Origin: Rhyacichthys aspro
Lineage: Eukaryota; Chordata; Actinopteri; Gobiiformes; Rhyacichthyidae
Length of the DNA stretch: 64,000 nt
NCBI GenBank assembly: GCA_036850595.1
Contig: CM072148.1
Coordinates: 3,070,100-3,134,099, forward strand
Reading direction: 5' to 3'
In this document: in pieces, positions 23,701-35,745 of the stretch
Position numbering within the stretch: the stretch's first letter is position 1
How the letters are laid out: each line of letters opens with the position of its first letter
Position numbers and translations under genes: made by a program
Notes under the pieces: generated by a model
What the model was told of the DNA's origin: nothing
The model's database searches: none
The model's input: the letters and a program-made list of their open reading frames with translations, nothing else

Positions 23701-26700
23701 GTAATCATTATTGTTTGAGGTGTCGGGATGGCGTCCGTAACAGGCACTGACTGGTGACTGTAACCGTGGAGACGAGGAGTCCCCTCTGTATGAGGCGTAA
23801 CCAGTGGGGCTTCCGTCTGGGTACACGGACGAGGAGTGACCACTGTGCCAGCACCCCCTCCTCCCTCTCAGAGAGGAGCTCCTCTCAGGCACGTTCGGCA
23901 GCAGTTCGGCCAGAATCCTCCTGAGGATGCTGTCGTCCGGAGCCCTCGTGCCTCTGTGGCCACGCTCCGCCTGAATGTGCTCATATATGTCTCTCAGGGC
24001 TGCATCTAGTGCTTCATAGATGGCCTGCTTAGACTTCGGTCTGCCGCCTCGACCTGTGCCACTTCGTCTGGAGGTAGGTGGCGAGCCCTTTTTCCTGCGG
24101 AAAGGCACTGGACTGACCAGGAAGGCCAGCTTTGACATTGCTTGAGACTGCGAGCTCTGCGTTTGTGAGCGGCTGCCGTGGCTCTGCTGTGAAGGTCTGG
24201 GCGGCTCCTGACGAGCCCGTTCTCTCTCGTGGCGCAGCATCGTGGTGAACCGGGTGTACGACGCCGGGCAGCGGCCTTTGCACGTGCTGATGAGGTGTCG
24301 GTGTTGGTAGCCCAGGCTCTGGCCTACGCTCTGGTGCCCCGGGTAGTGGTGGTGGTGATGGCGGTGCTGGTGTCGCAGATGGTGATGGTGCAGCGTAGAA
24401 GAGCCGTACACGCTCTCGGTGGAGGTCAGCGAACAGTGGTCAAAGTCGCTTTCGCTGCAGAACGAGGAGCCCTCCACCTGAATAAAGTCACTAAGGTCTG
24501 AGGCCACGGCGTCCTGTTCGCTGTCAGAGTAGTCCTGGTTGGTCTGTGGCCCACGAGGAAGAGGGGAGCGGCGAAGGAGTTCCACGACCGGGTTCTGGGC
24601 CGACGCGGGGCTGGCCCTCAGGTGGGCTGCGAGGTCGATGTAAGTGATCCATGGTGTGTGCCGTTCCGTTGCCGTTGTTGTCCTCTTCCAGTAACGACTC
24701 TATTGAAAAGCGACGCTTGGGGAAACTAGGAGTACCGCCCCCACTGCTGGCCCGGGACGAGGAGCCCCCGGGAGTGACCGTACCTGAAGGCACCTCACCG
24801 TCGCCCAGGTTAGGCATGGATTTGGACTTTTGAATAAGGCGCTCATATTCAGAAATACGGTTTGGCACCATGTCTCGCGGGACGTCCACGCCCCACGAGG
24901 GTCTCCACGGAGACATGCGGTGAAGGTGAGGCTGGCGCTCCAGCTCCAGGATTCGGGCGCGGACCGAGCGGATGACTTCAGACGGGATCAGGTGCGTGCG
25001 GTCGATGTGGTGCATCTTTTTGTAGAGCTGAAGAAAACCCGGCGAATCGTGGGCCCGCCTCCGATGAAGACGGGGCAAAGAGGACGTGGAGGCGGAGCCC
25101 GTTGAACCCGAGGGGTTTCCATCGCATAAAAGAGAGCCGACACTTTCTGAGCGGGTGGCCCCTCGCCCGCCGGGGCCCGGGTGGCCATCGTTCAGTAAGT
25201 CGTCACAGCTTCGGGACTTGACTTTACTGGAGGAGGGCGGCACCTCGTCCACGCTGCTCCACGTCTCTCCGTCGCCCTGTGGACTCTGCCAGGTGCTCTT
25301 ACAGCACACGGACTGTTTGGAGGAGGAGCTGCCCTCTTGGCTGCCGTCCTCGAGGCAGTCCACGGGGTCGGGGAGGAGGGGGAGTAACGAGGGGCTCTTA
25401 TGAGAACCTGGGGAGGGTAAAGCGGTTGGATACATGTTGCATGCTTCCCCACCTTTTAGACGTCCGAAAGAGAGCAGCGTGAGAGGAAAGAAGGAGGAAA
25501 GCATGTTAAGCCATAATGCCTAGCCAAATGTTAAGGAGCTAGGAAAGGAATGAGGAAAGATAGTGGGAAGGAGATGACTTTTGTTCTTGGACTTTTGAAA
25601 ACACACTTCAGAAAACAAAGAAAAGACAGTAATTTTAAATCCAACAAACAAAACAAATCCCACAGAACTGTCTTGGGTACAGTACCATGTATGAAGGGTT
25701 GGGAACATGAGGGAAAAGAGAGTGAACAAGTGAATAATCTCCAGTAAAATAAAACACCAGACAAAAAGGAGCTGAAGCGGGGTTTTAGTGTGTACCTTTG
25801 GGTCTGGAGGGTGAAGCCGGGGAGGAGCGGACCACAGGTTTTTTCAGGCTGCTGCTGGCTCGGGACGGTTCTACGGGTTTAGGCGACGTGACTGCTCTGC
25901 CCTGAAGAGCCTGAAGAGCCGGAGCATTCGTTTGGGAACTCGATGGCTCGGACTTCCTTCTTTTCCTGTAATCACTGGCCGCACTGCAATTAACACAGCC
26001 GTCAATTAATCACTTATCGACAGGATTTTTTTAACCAATGGGATAATTTTTGTCTCCCAGTATCATGCACGTGTATCTGTTCAATAGATATTTATCTATT
26101 TCTATATCAGGAAAAATAAAGGCATAACTTATTAAGCTGTATTATATCTGCAGTCATTATATCTATTAAAATTGACAAAATGGTGGAATAAATAGCTGAT
26201 ATTTATTTAAATTATACTGCTGATTATTTTGACATACTTAAATTTATTGGAGTAGTTTGCAAGTTTATTGATATTTATTATACTTTTAATCACTTTATTA
26301 TTTTATGATCAAATTTGTTATATGTAATAAATCATAATAATAACAACTGCTTTTGTATTTTGTATGTTTGTATGTGTTTTTTTTTTACTATTTTAGTTAG
26401 TAACTGTAAGGGCATACAATCAAATAAATTTTGAGGGGAGTGTTTATGAGCAAATTACTCAGCGGCTCATTCACTAATGTGCTTTGGTTTTGATTTATTT
26501 TATATTTACAATGAACTTGATCCACTTGATCAATAAATTTGCAGTATTTTTCTTTCAAGTTGTGACTGGTGAGTCCTTGTAAACAAAGAAAGCAAACTGG
26601 TCAAATCCAGACTAGTCCATTTAGGGATGTATTTATTTATGTATTATTCCAGTTTCTGATTTGGAATGAAAGGGGTATTCACTGTGAGAGAATTATTTTT

Positions 26701-29700
26701 ATAAATTATATCAAGCCTTTAAATACCAAACAATATACATTTATAAAAAAATAAGAATATAAATTTGTTACATTATTATTGCTTGGGTTAACTGCATAGT
26801 TACAATGACTTCTCTCAAATTAATGGGGTTTCTATTGAGAATGAACACATTCAGAGTCACTTTATGTGGTCTATTCATCACATCCCATTTCTGCCCTTTC
26901 TGTTGACGGAGGAGAATGGGGCTGAATAAGCAGGGCACTGGTGAAAGGGACCGAGCTGAGGAGAGGGACGGGGGGTTGGGACCAGGACAGGAGCTGATGG
27001 ACACAATCAATAGGACTGTGAGGTTAATTTATTCTAGCCTCTGTCTTGGCTTTAGTGAGGAAAGCCGAAACACTAATCCTCGCAAACCTCCAGAAATAAG
27101 ACACAAGAGAGTAGTTCAAAGACAGAAGGATGGAGCAGAAAGAGCAGAGCGCTGTGCTGCTGAATCACAACAAACCGGCGGTGGGGGAGGGTGGAGGAGG
27201 TGAGGATGCAGAAGGGGGCAGAAGAAGAGAAGGGTTACCTCGCGGGTCTCTCCGGAGCCTTGTCGGACGGAGCGATGTGCAGCGACGTCTGGGAAATAGA
27301 ACACACAACAAAAGGAAAAGTGAGCCCCGCAAAAGAACAAAGACTGGAGGCAGAGCACTTCTTCACAATGCACCGCTCGCGTGCAGTTGTCGCCGTGCCA
27401 CGCTTAAAGTCCTCCTCCTCCCGAGAGAGGTGTCGCAGACTGGTTCCACGTGGCGCAGGACTGGAGCTGAACCGGCGTTGAAGAAGAGGAACAGCCGGAC
27501 GCTACGGAGCTGCCTTACAAAGATGAGCAAAAAGTGAAACAGTGCAGCATCCGGTGTGCACTGCTCCGGGGTAAATGAGGCTCCGCAAAACCTGGTCTGG
27601 ATCGGCTGGAATGGGTCTCAGTGGTTAATACATAACTTCACTTTGTAAGGATTTCGAAAAGACAAATTTTACTTTTAATGCAATAGTACAAATTTAGATA
27701 TATTTTAGATAGCTATTGAGTTGAGACAGTGACATGGAATAATGGATTTTAATTTTCTAATGTTTAAACTGTGTGGCTTATAGCATATATTTACTATATA
27801 TGCTGTTCAGAAACGGCTCATATTTTGTCTCAAACAGTCACACTGAGGATGTTTGTTCAAATGAATCATAATTGCAATAAAAATATGTGAATTTTATCTG
27901 TTGCCTTCAGGATGCCGCTATGTTTTACCAGATTGTAAAACAAATCAGTCAAAATCTTCATCAGATATTCATCTTTTTAATTCTCAATAGTCTCTTTCAA
28001 ATTTAGTTTTATCAATCTTTTTATAGCATATTAATTCTATTACATCCATGTTTTCTTCCAACTGTGCGTTGTTGTGTTGTTTTGCTTGTTTGCTGCTCAA
28101 ATTAATTGCCCCTGGTGGTATTAATAAAGTCATCTGAATCTTAATTAATTGCAAGTAAATACACTCTATGTGACACACCTTTACTTAAGTTTAAGAAGCC
28201 TTGGTAGCTTAAATATAGCACAACACTGGCCCCATTTTGAGCCAAAAGTACTTTTAGTTACCTGCTGTAGTGAGAAGTTACCCATCTCTAAGCATCTCTC
28301 TTTAACAAAATACTTGTCTAGAGATGCCCCCACTGGTCCAAGTATTTACAAATGAGTACTCACTGCAGTAAAGTATTATTTACAGTTTTTTCTACCTTCC
28401 AATGAGTGTCAGAGGAGTACAAAGACTGATAATAAGTACAAGTATCATCATTGTTATTGGAGCAACCCCACTATGTCTGATTACGACTGTTGTTTAATGT
28501 TTAATGTAGTATTTTACACAGTTACCAGCTCAAATTTGTGATATTTTTGTCATTTTTTTCCACTTAGAATCTACTCACACATATTAAAGTGTTCAAAACA
28601 GATAATAACTCACACATTTCAAACCTACCGTGACTAAACTCCTCCTTTTAGGCTGAACGACCAATGTATTCAAACATTACAATTACTGCTATTATATTAG
28701 AAACTGTGACACTCTGTGGGATTACCTCGATGCGTTGGCGGGCGGAGATGTCTGGATTATAATCCAGCCGTTTTTTAGGAGGCTTGAGCCCCAAGCAGCA
28801 GCAGTGAAGCAGGAGGAGGTGGAGAAGAGGAGGAGGAGGAGGAGGAAGAGGAGGAAGGTGAAGATGAGGTGAGAGAGGAGAAGCAGTGGTGACGTCATGA
28901 GGAAGAACCAAAAAAACAAGGAACATGTGGAGAGAGTGAAACCCGTTAGAGAAATCAGAGGAGTTGACATGTGCAGACACTGAACACTGACACACACAAA
29001 ACTACAGTAATACTCTTTATGTATGTACCAGGGTTTATACTTTATATATAATAAACACATTCTGACAGTATAAATAAATGACTATCTGAAACTTATTTTC
29101 TTGTTCTGTACTGTTCACTGCTCTAATTTGGACTAACTGAGGGATTTAAAAATTGATTTGATTTATAAACTTTAGTTCCAACAGTCAGTATTTTGAGAAA
29201 TTAAATAAACATGTTCACTTTTAAAGCAAATATTGTGAGAAAGTGAAAGTTTTGACATAACTAGGCTGAAATTTTGACACTTTTTAAAGAAGGTACTGGT
29301 AGATTTTATTTTATTTCAAATAACTAACTAAGAAACTAACTAAATAAACAAATAGATAAATATATTTTCAGTTAATTATTTCTATACAAAATTCTGATTA
29401 GATTTCTATTATATTTCTAAAAATATGACAAATTTAAACTTACTTTAAATGGTCAATATTTTCAGAAAATTACTACTTTTGCAGGTAATAACTTTACTGA
29501 GCCCTTTTTAAGGAAGCTAAAAAGCATATCTCTTAAATGGCAAATAATTTATTATATTTGTACACACAGTTTTGAGTTGTTAACCCAATTAAGTCTTTTA
29601 TTGTGTGATTTTAACAGATACCTAAATCCAAACACATTTATCGAGCTAGAAATATAAAATAAAGACATAAAATTGGACATAAATCGACATAAAATCCGAA

Positions 29701-32700
29701 CAACTCTGGCACGTACATACTGCCGTAACTCTGCTGCTTACTTCGAAGAGTTCTAATTTATTCTACGAGACATTTTACACGAGGCTCGATAAAATCCGGT
29801 CTCACAAACACACACTGAGAGGCGCCCGGGCCACACACACATGCAGAGTGTTAGAGCAAGCTGTGACAGTGACGCACAAGCTGCAGCACAGTGTTTGAGA
29901 GAGCAAGCACTCAGACTCTCAAACGGTGTGATTAAGTGCCGTTTACTAGCGCAGACTGTTTATTTACTACCTTCAACTTCTATAAACACTCATTACAAAT
30001 CACAATCTGACGGTGCGTCCGCTCTACGGGCCGCATTTGTGTCAAACGTTCAAAATATTGCAGGTAGAAATCCCAGCGCTCCACCTGAGTATTTTGAATA
30101 AGCCGAGCCATTCGTCGACGCGTGTCATGCTCTGGTGAGGCTTGTATCTGTGACACTTTGTAAATCAGTGCAGTCGTGGTCGTTTGATCCCTGTGCAGAG
30201 GCTGATACCGCCTTCAACCAGCAGAGGGCGATAAACACTGTTGGTTTGTGCCACAGGGAAGCAACGGTGACTCAGAAAGAAAACAAAAAACTAACAAAGC
30301 TAACATTCTCTTCTAAAACTGCATCTAAAATTTTAAGTATTCAATTTATTATAAAGCTATGCTACAGTTTAAACAGTGATTTCAGCACAATTAACAAAAA
30401 ATGAAGGATTTTTTAAATATTAAGTAGACAAAAGTAAAGTAAGCCATTAAATATGCGGCATTAAGCACTGACTATCTTTAAAAGGAGCAGAGTAGCATGG
30501 ATTTGATTTTGATGCATGTTCAACTCATATTCATTTCTTTAAAAGGCACCTTATGCAGGATTTACAGCAGGAAGTTTGTAAACAAATCTGGCACTAAAAT
30601 AGAGCAGCATAATATATGTATTTATTGAAATATTTTAACCCATGTGATAAAAAAAAAGGTCAAATCAAAGTCTAAAGCTAATAAAAAATAAAGTTTTTAA
30701 CCCTTTTTGTACATTTTTGTCATTTTCTTTTTTGATTTGGTGATCATTTTGGCTGTTTTTGTGACTTTTACAGGTCTATTATACTCTACTGACACTTTCT
30801 GCTCCAGCTGGGGACCCTTGAGCCAAAAATGGACATGCACAAAAAAAAAATTCAAGAAAATCATGATTGATCAATATTTTTTTCTGCTTAAATCCCTTAA
30901 ACCACTTTAGTTCTGCTCAAAACCACCAACTATTTAATATTTTTTAGGATTTAACCCTTTCAATGCCAGTTTGAATATATTATTTCATTAGTTATTTATA
31001 AAACTAACAAAAAAAACATAAATAAATGACATATTTTAACATAATATAATGAATAGTGGGGGGCATTCACATTTAGGGTCTCTTTTTGAGTGTGTAACAT
31101 CTTTAATCTGACACCACATAAAATGCAATTAAATCAGACTCTAATCACCAGCAATGACCCACTATTCATTATTTATGATGATTTTATAGCAGTTTTTTGT
31201 TTTACATGTCCATTTTTGTCCCCAGAAGGAAGAAAATTGGAGGCGTCCACAAGATAAAATTCAACTTAATTTTTCCAAATGGAATATTCAAACATAATTG
31301 CAGGTCAACAGTTATGTTTTCCTGATACTGTCCACTTGCAGTGAATAAATAAATACATAAACAGGTTTCTTTGGTTTATTTACAATTAATTTATTTTCTT
31401 TCTGTGATTGGATGAAATCTTCAGACCCACAAACAAAGGATGAGAATGAAATCCATGCAAAAAAGAGTGTGTTTAGAGAAATATTCTGTTCTATTTCATT
31501 CTTGTACTTGTTGTTCTGGAAGGTCACAACAGTTGAATAAGACGTCGTCCCACTCTTTTAATTTGTTTACAAAAATCCTGCATGGTACGCCATTAACCTG
31601 ATGAGCTCTTTTACTCAAATCCATCTAAAGATAGTCATTATAGTAATTATTATGTCCTAACTCCACAGCTGGCGAGAAAAATGAGCTAAAACTGAAATTA
31701 ATTTGACCAAAATCCCCAAAGAAATGAAATAACTGACCCAAATGCTACAGGAAAATAAAAGTGCACAAACATGACACAGCCTGCTAGCCACCAGCAGCAC
31801 AGAGACGTCACACAGCCTGTCACAGAGGGGGGTAGAAGGGGGTGAGGGGGTTCACAGCACCCGACGAGTACCACATGCCCAAACGACTAGCCCCACCCGC
31901 CTACTGGTGAAAACCTTTAATACTGTACACGATGGGTGGGGTGGAGACGGAGGGTGGATGCTCTACGGCTTGTGGTTTTGTAGAAGGGAGTAGCTATGGC
32001 CCTGGACTTACCGGCCGCCCAAACTCCAGCTCGGAAAAGAACTTATACCAAGGCTCGTTCTCTAAATCTATGTCATCAAAGTTCTGGGAAAGCATGACAG
32101 TGACAGAGAGAAGAAAGACAGGGCAGAGAGAGGGTCACACAAAGAGAGACATGGAGCTCATGGTTAGGAATGGGCAAAGGTGGCAACAGAGAGATGGGCA
32201 CAGGATGAACCCAGATGACTAAATTAAAAGCGAATTGTTAAAAATATATTTGTAAGAGCATTGAAATGTGTTATATAATAATAATAATAATAATACATTT
32301 TATTTGTAGTGCACTTTACATTTGGTGAACAAATCACAAAGTGCTACATAAAAGCAAGCATACATAAAAGAAGAAAGAATGATAAAAATATAAATAAAAC
32401 AGCCTAACTCGGCCTATGGAAGGGCTAAGAGTAGGCTTTTTTAAACAGAAATGTCTTTAGTTCTTTTTTAAAAGCTATTTCAGTCTGTGGGGCCCTAAGG
32501 TGGTCTGGGAGGGCATTCCACAGACGAGGAGCTGCAGACTCAAAGGCCCTATCACCCATGGTTTTGAGCCTTGTCCTGGGAGGGAGCAGACGGTGCATGT
32601 GGCCTGACCGGGTTCTGGTGCTGGTGTGAGGAGTGAGGAGTTCTGTGAGGTAGGTGGGGGCGTCACCGTGCAGACAGTGATGGGTGTGAAGGAGGACCTT

Positions 32701-35700
32701 GTATTCTATACGGAGGTGTATGGGGAGCCAGTGAAGTGTGCGGAGGATAGGGGTGATGTGGTCGTATTTGCACCCTCATCAGGATCCTGGCAGCGCTGTT
32801 CTGAATGTACTGGAGCTTTTGGATGCTCCTGCCAGGAATCCCGATGAGGAGTGCGTTGCAGTAGTCCAGCCTGGAGGAGACAAAGGCATGGACGAGCTTC
32901 TCTGCAGCAGAAACGGAGAGGGATGGGCGAAGTTTGGCAATGTTACGGAGGTGAGAAAAGGAAGTTTTGCAAATGTGGTTTATATGATTTTGAAGGTAAG
33001 CTGGGGTCGAATTTTACCCCCAGGTTAGAGACTGAGGGAGAGAGGGGAATGTTGTGACCGGAGAATGAAACAGAGGAGATGGGAGAGGTCTGGAGCTGGT
33101 GTGGGGTACCAATCAAAATAGCTTCGGTTTTGGAGCTATTTAGCTGCAGGAAGTTTTGACTCATCCATGCCTTTGTCTCCTCCAGGCAGGAGGTAAGGCG
33201 GGTGGCAGTGGCAGAGGGAGTGCAAGAGGGAGTGACCTTGATGTAGAGTTGGGTGTCATCAGCATAGCAATGGTACTGGATTCCATACCTGCTGATGACA
33301 CGACCAAGGGGAAGCAGATATATGGTGAAGAGGGTTGGACCGAGCACTGAGCCCTGAGGGACCCCACAGGTGACTGTGTGGGGTTGAGATTTAGCGTCCC
33401 CCAGGGCTACAGACTCGGTCCTTCCCGTGAGGTAGGAGTGGAACCAGTGAAGGGCAGTGCCGGAGAGTCCTGTGTAGTGTTGGAGGCGATGGAGGAGGAT
33501 GTTGTGATCAATGGTGTCAAACGCAGCAGAGAGGTCGAGAAGGATGAGTAGGGATGGGGAGCCAGAGTCAGAAGCCATCAGCAGGTCGCTTGTGACTCTG
33601 ATGAGGGCTGTCTCAGTGCTGTGGGAGGGGCGGAAACCAGATTGGAATTTATCATAAAGGCAGCAGGATTTGAGGTGGTTATGTAGTTGGGCGGAAACTA
33701 TCTTTTCAAGAATTTTGGAGATGTAGGGGAGGTGAGAGATGGGCCGGTAATTTGATAGGGGTTCTGGGTCTAGGGTAGGTTTTTTGAGGTGGGGTCTGAT
33801 GATAGCTGTTTTTAAGGAAGGTGGAACATGACCGGTTTGGAGAGAGAGGTTGATGATTTTAGTGATTAATGAACTAATTGACTGTTTATGGGCTTTGAGC
33901 AGGGAGGAGGGGAGCGGATCCAGGATGCATGAGGAAGGTTTGGATTTCTGGATGATGCTCTCGACCTCCTGCTGCGTTGTGGGAGTGAAGTGGGATAGGT
34001 GATGTGTGGTGCCTGAGGTGGGGTAGTCATGTGTTGAAATGGGATTATTGGAGAGAGAGGAATGAATGTGGTCTATTTTTGTCGAAAAGAAGTCCATGAA
34101 CCTATTGCAGTGTTCTACTGTGTTGTTGGTTTGTGTGAGTGTCTGTGGTTTGAGGAGATAGTTAATGGTTGAAAACAGTTTTTTTGAATTACCAGGGTTA
34201 TTGTTAATATGGTTAGAGAAGTGGTCTGATCTGGCTTTTGACAGTGCTTTAGAATATGTGTGTTGATGTTCCCGGTAGGCCAGTTTATGCACCGTCAGTC
34301 CTGATTTTATATAGGCCCGTTCCAGGGCCCTCCCAGCTCTTTTCATCTCCCTTAGCTCTGGAGTAAACCAAGGGGCTGAACGAATGAACGACACAGTCCG
34401 GGTTTTGAGTGGGGCATGAAGATCCAGGATGGAGCTCAGGCTGCTGTTGTAGAAGTCCATGAGGTCGTTGACTGTTGACTGTGGGGGTGGGGAAAGATGT
34501 TGTAGGTCCAGGCTAAGGGAGGAAGACTCAATGTTCTTGATGTTTCTGAAGGTGATGAGTCGTTGTGGCTTGGTGAGAGGAGATGAAAGGGGTAGTGTCA
34601 TACTAATGGCCTGGTGGTCTGAGATTCCCAGGTCATATACGTGGAGATCGTGTATGGGGATGGAGTTCGTGATAACCAGGTCCAGAGTATGTCCTTTATT
34701 GTGAGTGGGAACCCCAACATGTTGTTTTAGACTTAAGCAGTCCAGTACCTGTAGAAAGTCTGCTCCCAGAGAGCAGGAGGGAGAGTCCACATGGATATTA
34801 AAATCTCCAAGGATGATGACATTTGTGGATGTTGAGCAGATAGAGAGAAGAAATTCATTTATTTCTGCGATAAAGTTAGGGTGTGGTTTTGGTGGTCGGT
34901 AGATAAGAAGTATTGTTATGAGGAAAGGGTGTTTACATTTAAATGCCAAGCACTCAAATGTAGGTGTGATTGGCAGAGGGACGGGGACCAGCTGAAGGTC
35001 GGAGCGGTGTATAACCGCCAAACCTCCGCCCCGTCCTGTCATGCGTGCCTTCTCCAGGTAATTATAACCAGAGGGGCAGGCTTCATTTAGCACCAGGAAT
35101 TCCTCGGGCCTGTGCCAGGTCTCCGTGAGGCACATGAGGTCAATCCCAGTGTCCAAAATGTGGTTATGGATCAGGCTTGCTTTATTTGTAAGTGACTGAG
35201 TGTTAAGTAGATCCAGTTTGATAAACGGAGGATTGGTGTGTTTTGGAACGGGCCGGAGAAGGCTGAGGTCTACTCCAGCAGGTGTTCCGCCCCGCCTCCT
35301 CCATTGACGCCCGCGCACATCAGGACCAGTCGTGGCTGCACTCTGATGACGTGACCAGTGTGCGACGGTGCGTGCCGGAGACCAGAGTGATGGTATGGAG
35401 CTCCCGTTCCTGGTGAGAACAAATCCGCGACGAGACCCTCTGTGGATATAGCGAGGACGTCGGAGAAGTCCCAGCTCTCTGATGGCAGAAATATCCAGAG
35501 GAACAGACCGGTTTTTGAGAGCAAGGAGCTGCGCTGCGGAGTATCGGAGCATTGTGCCGGGTGCAACTGTAGTTGTGATGCTAACAGCTAGCCGCAAGCT
35601 ATGCGCACAGAAGTGGGCAGTTGCAGTGCACGGCAAAAATATCCACAGCAAGACGAGAGTTAAACAACCCAGAAGCCGGACCTTGATCCAGCGGAGTATG

Positions 35701-35745
<45 letters not shown>

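Noticed and set aside
29841..30404. Plus-strand ORFs in the CpG-richer block as a possible small gene
   Set aside because: Short, ordinary composition, no recognisable domain or splice structure.
33156..35090. Plus-strand ORFs across 32.6-35.1 kb
   Set aside because: Antisense shadows of the LINE endonuclease/RT frame.
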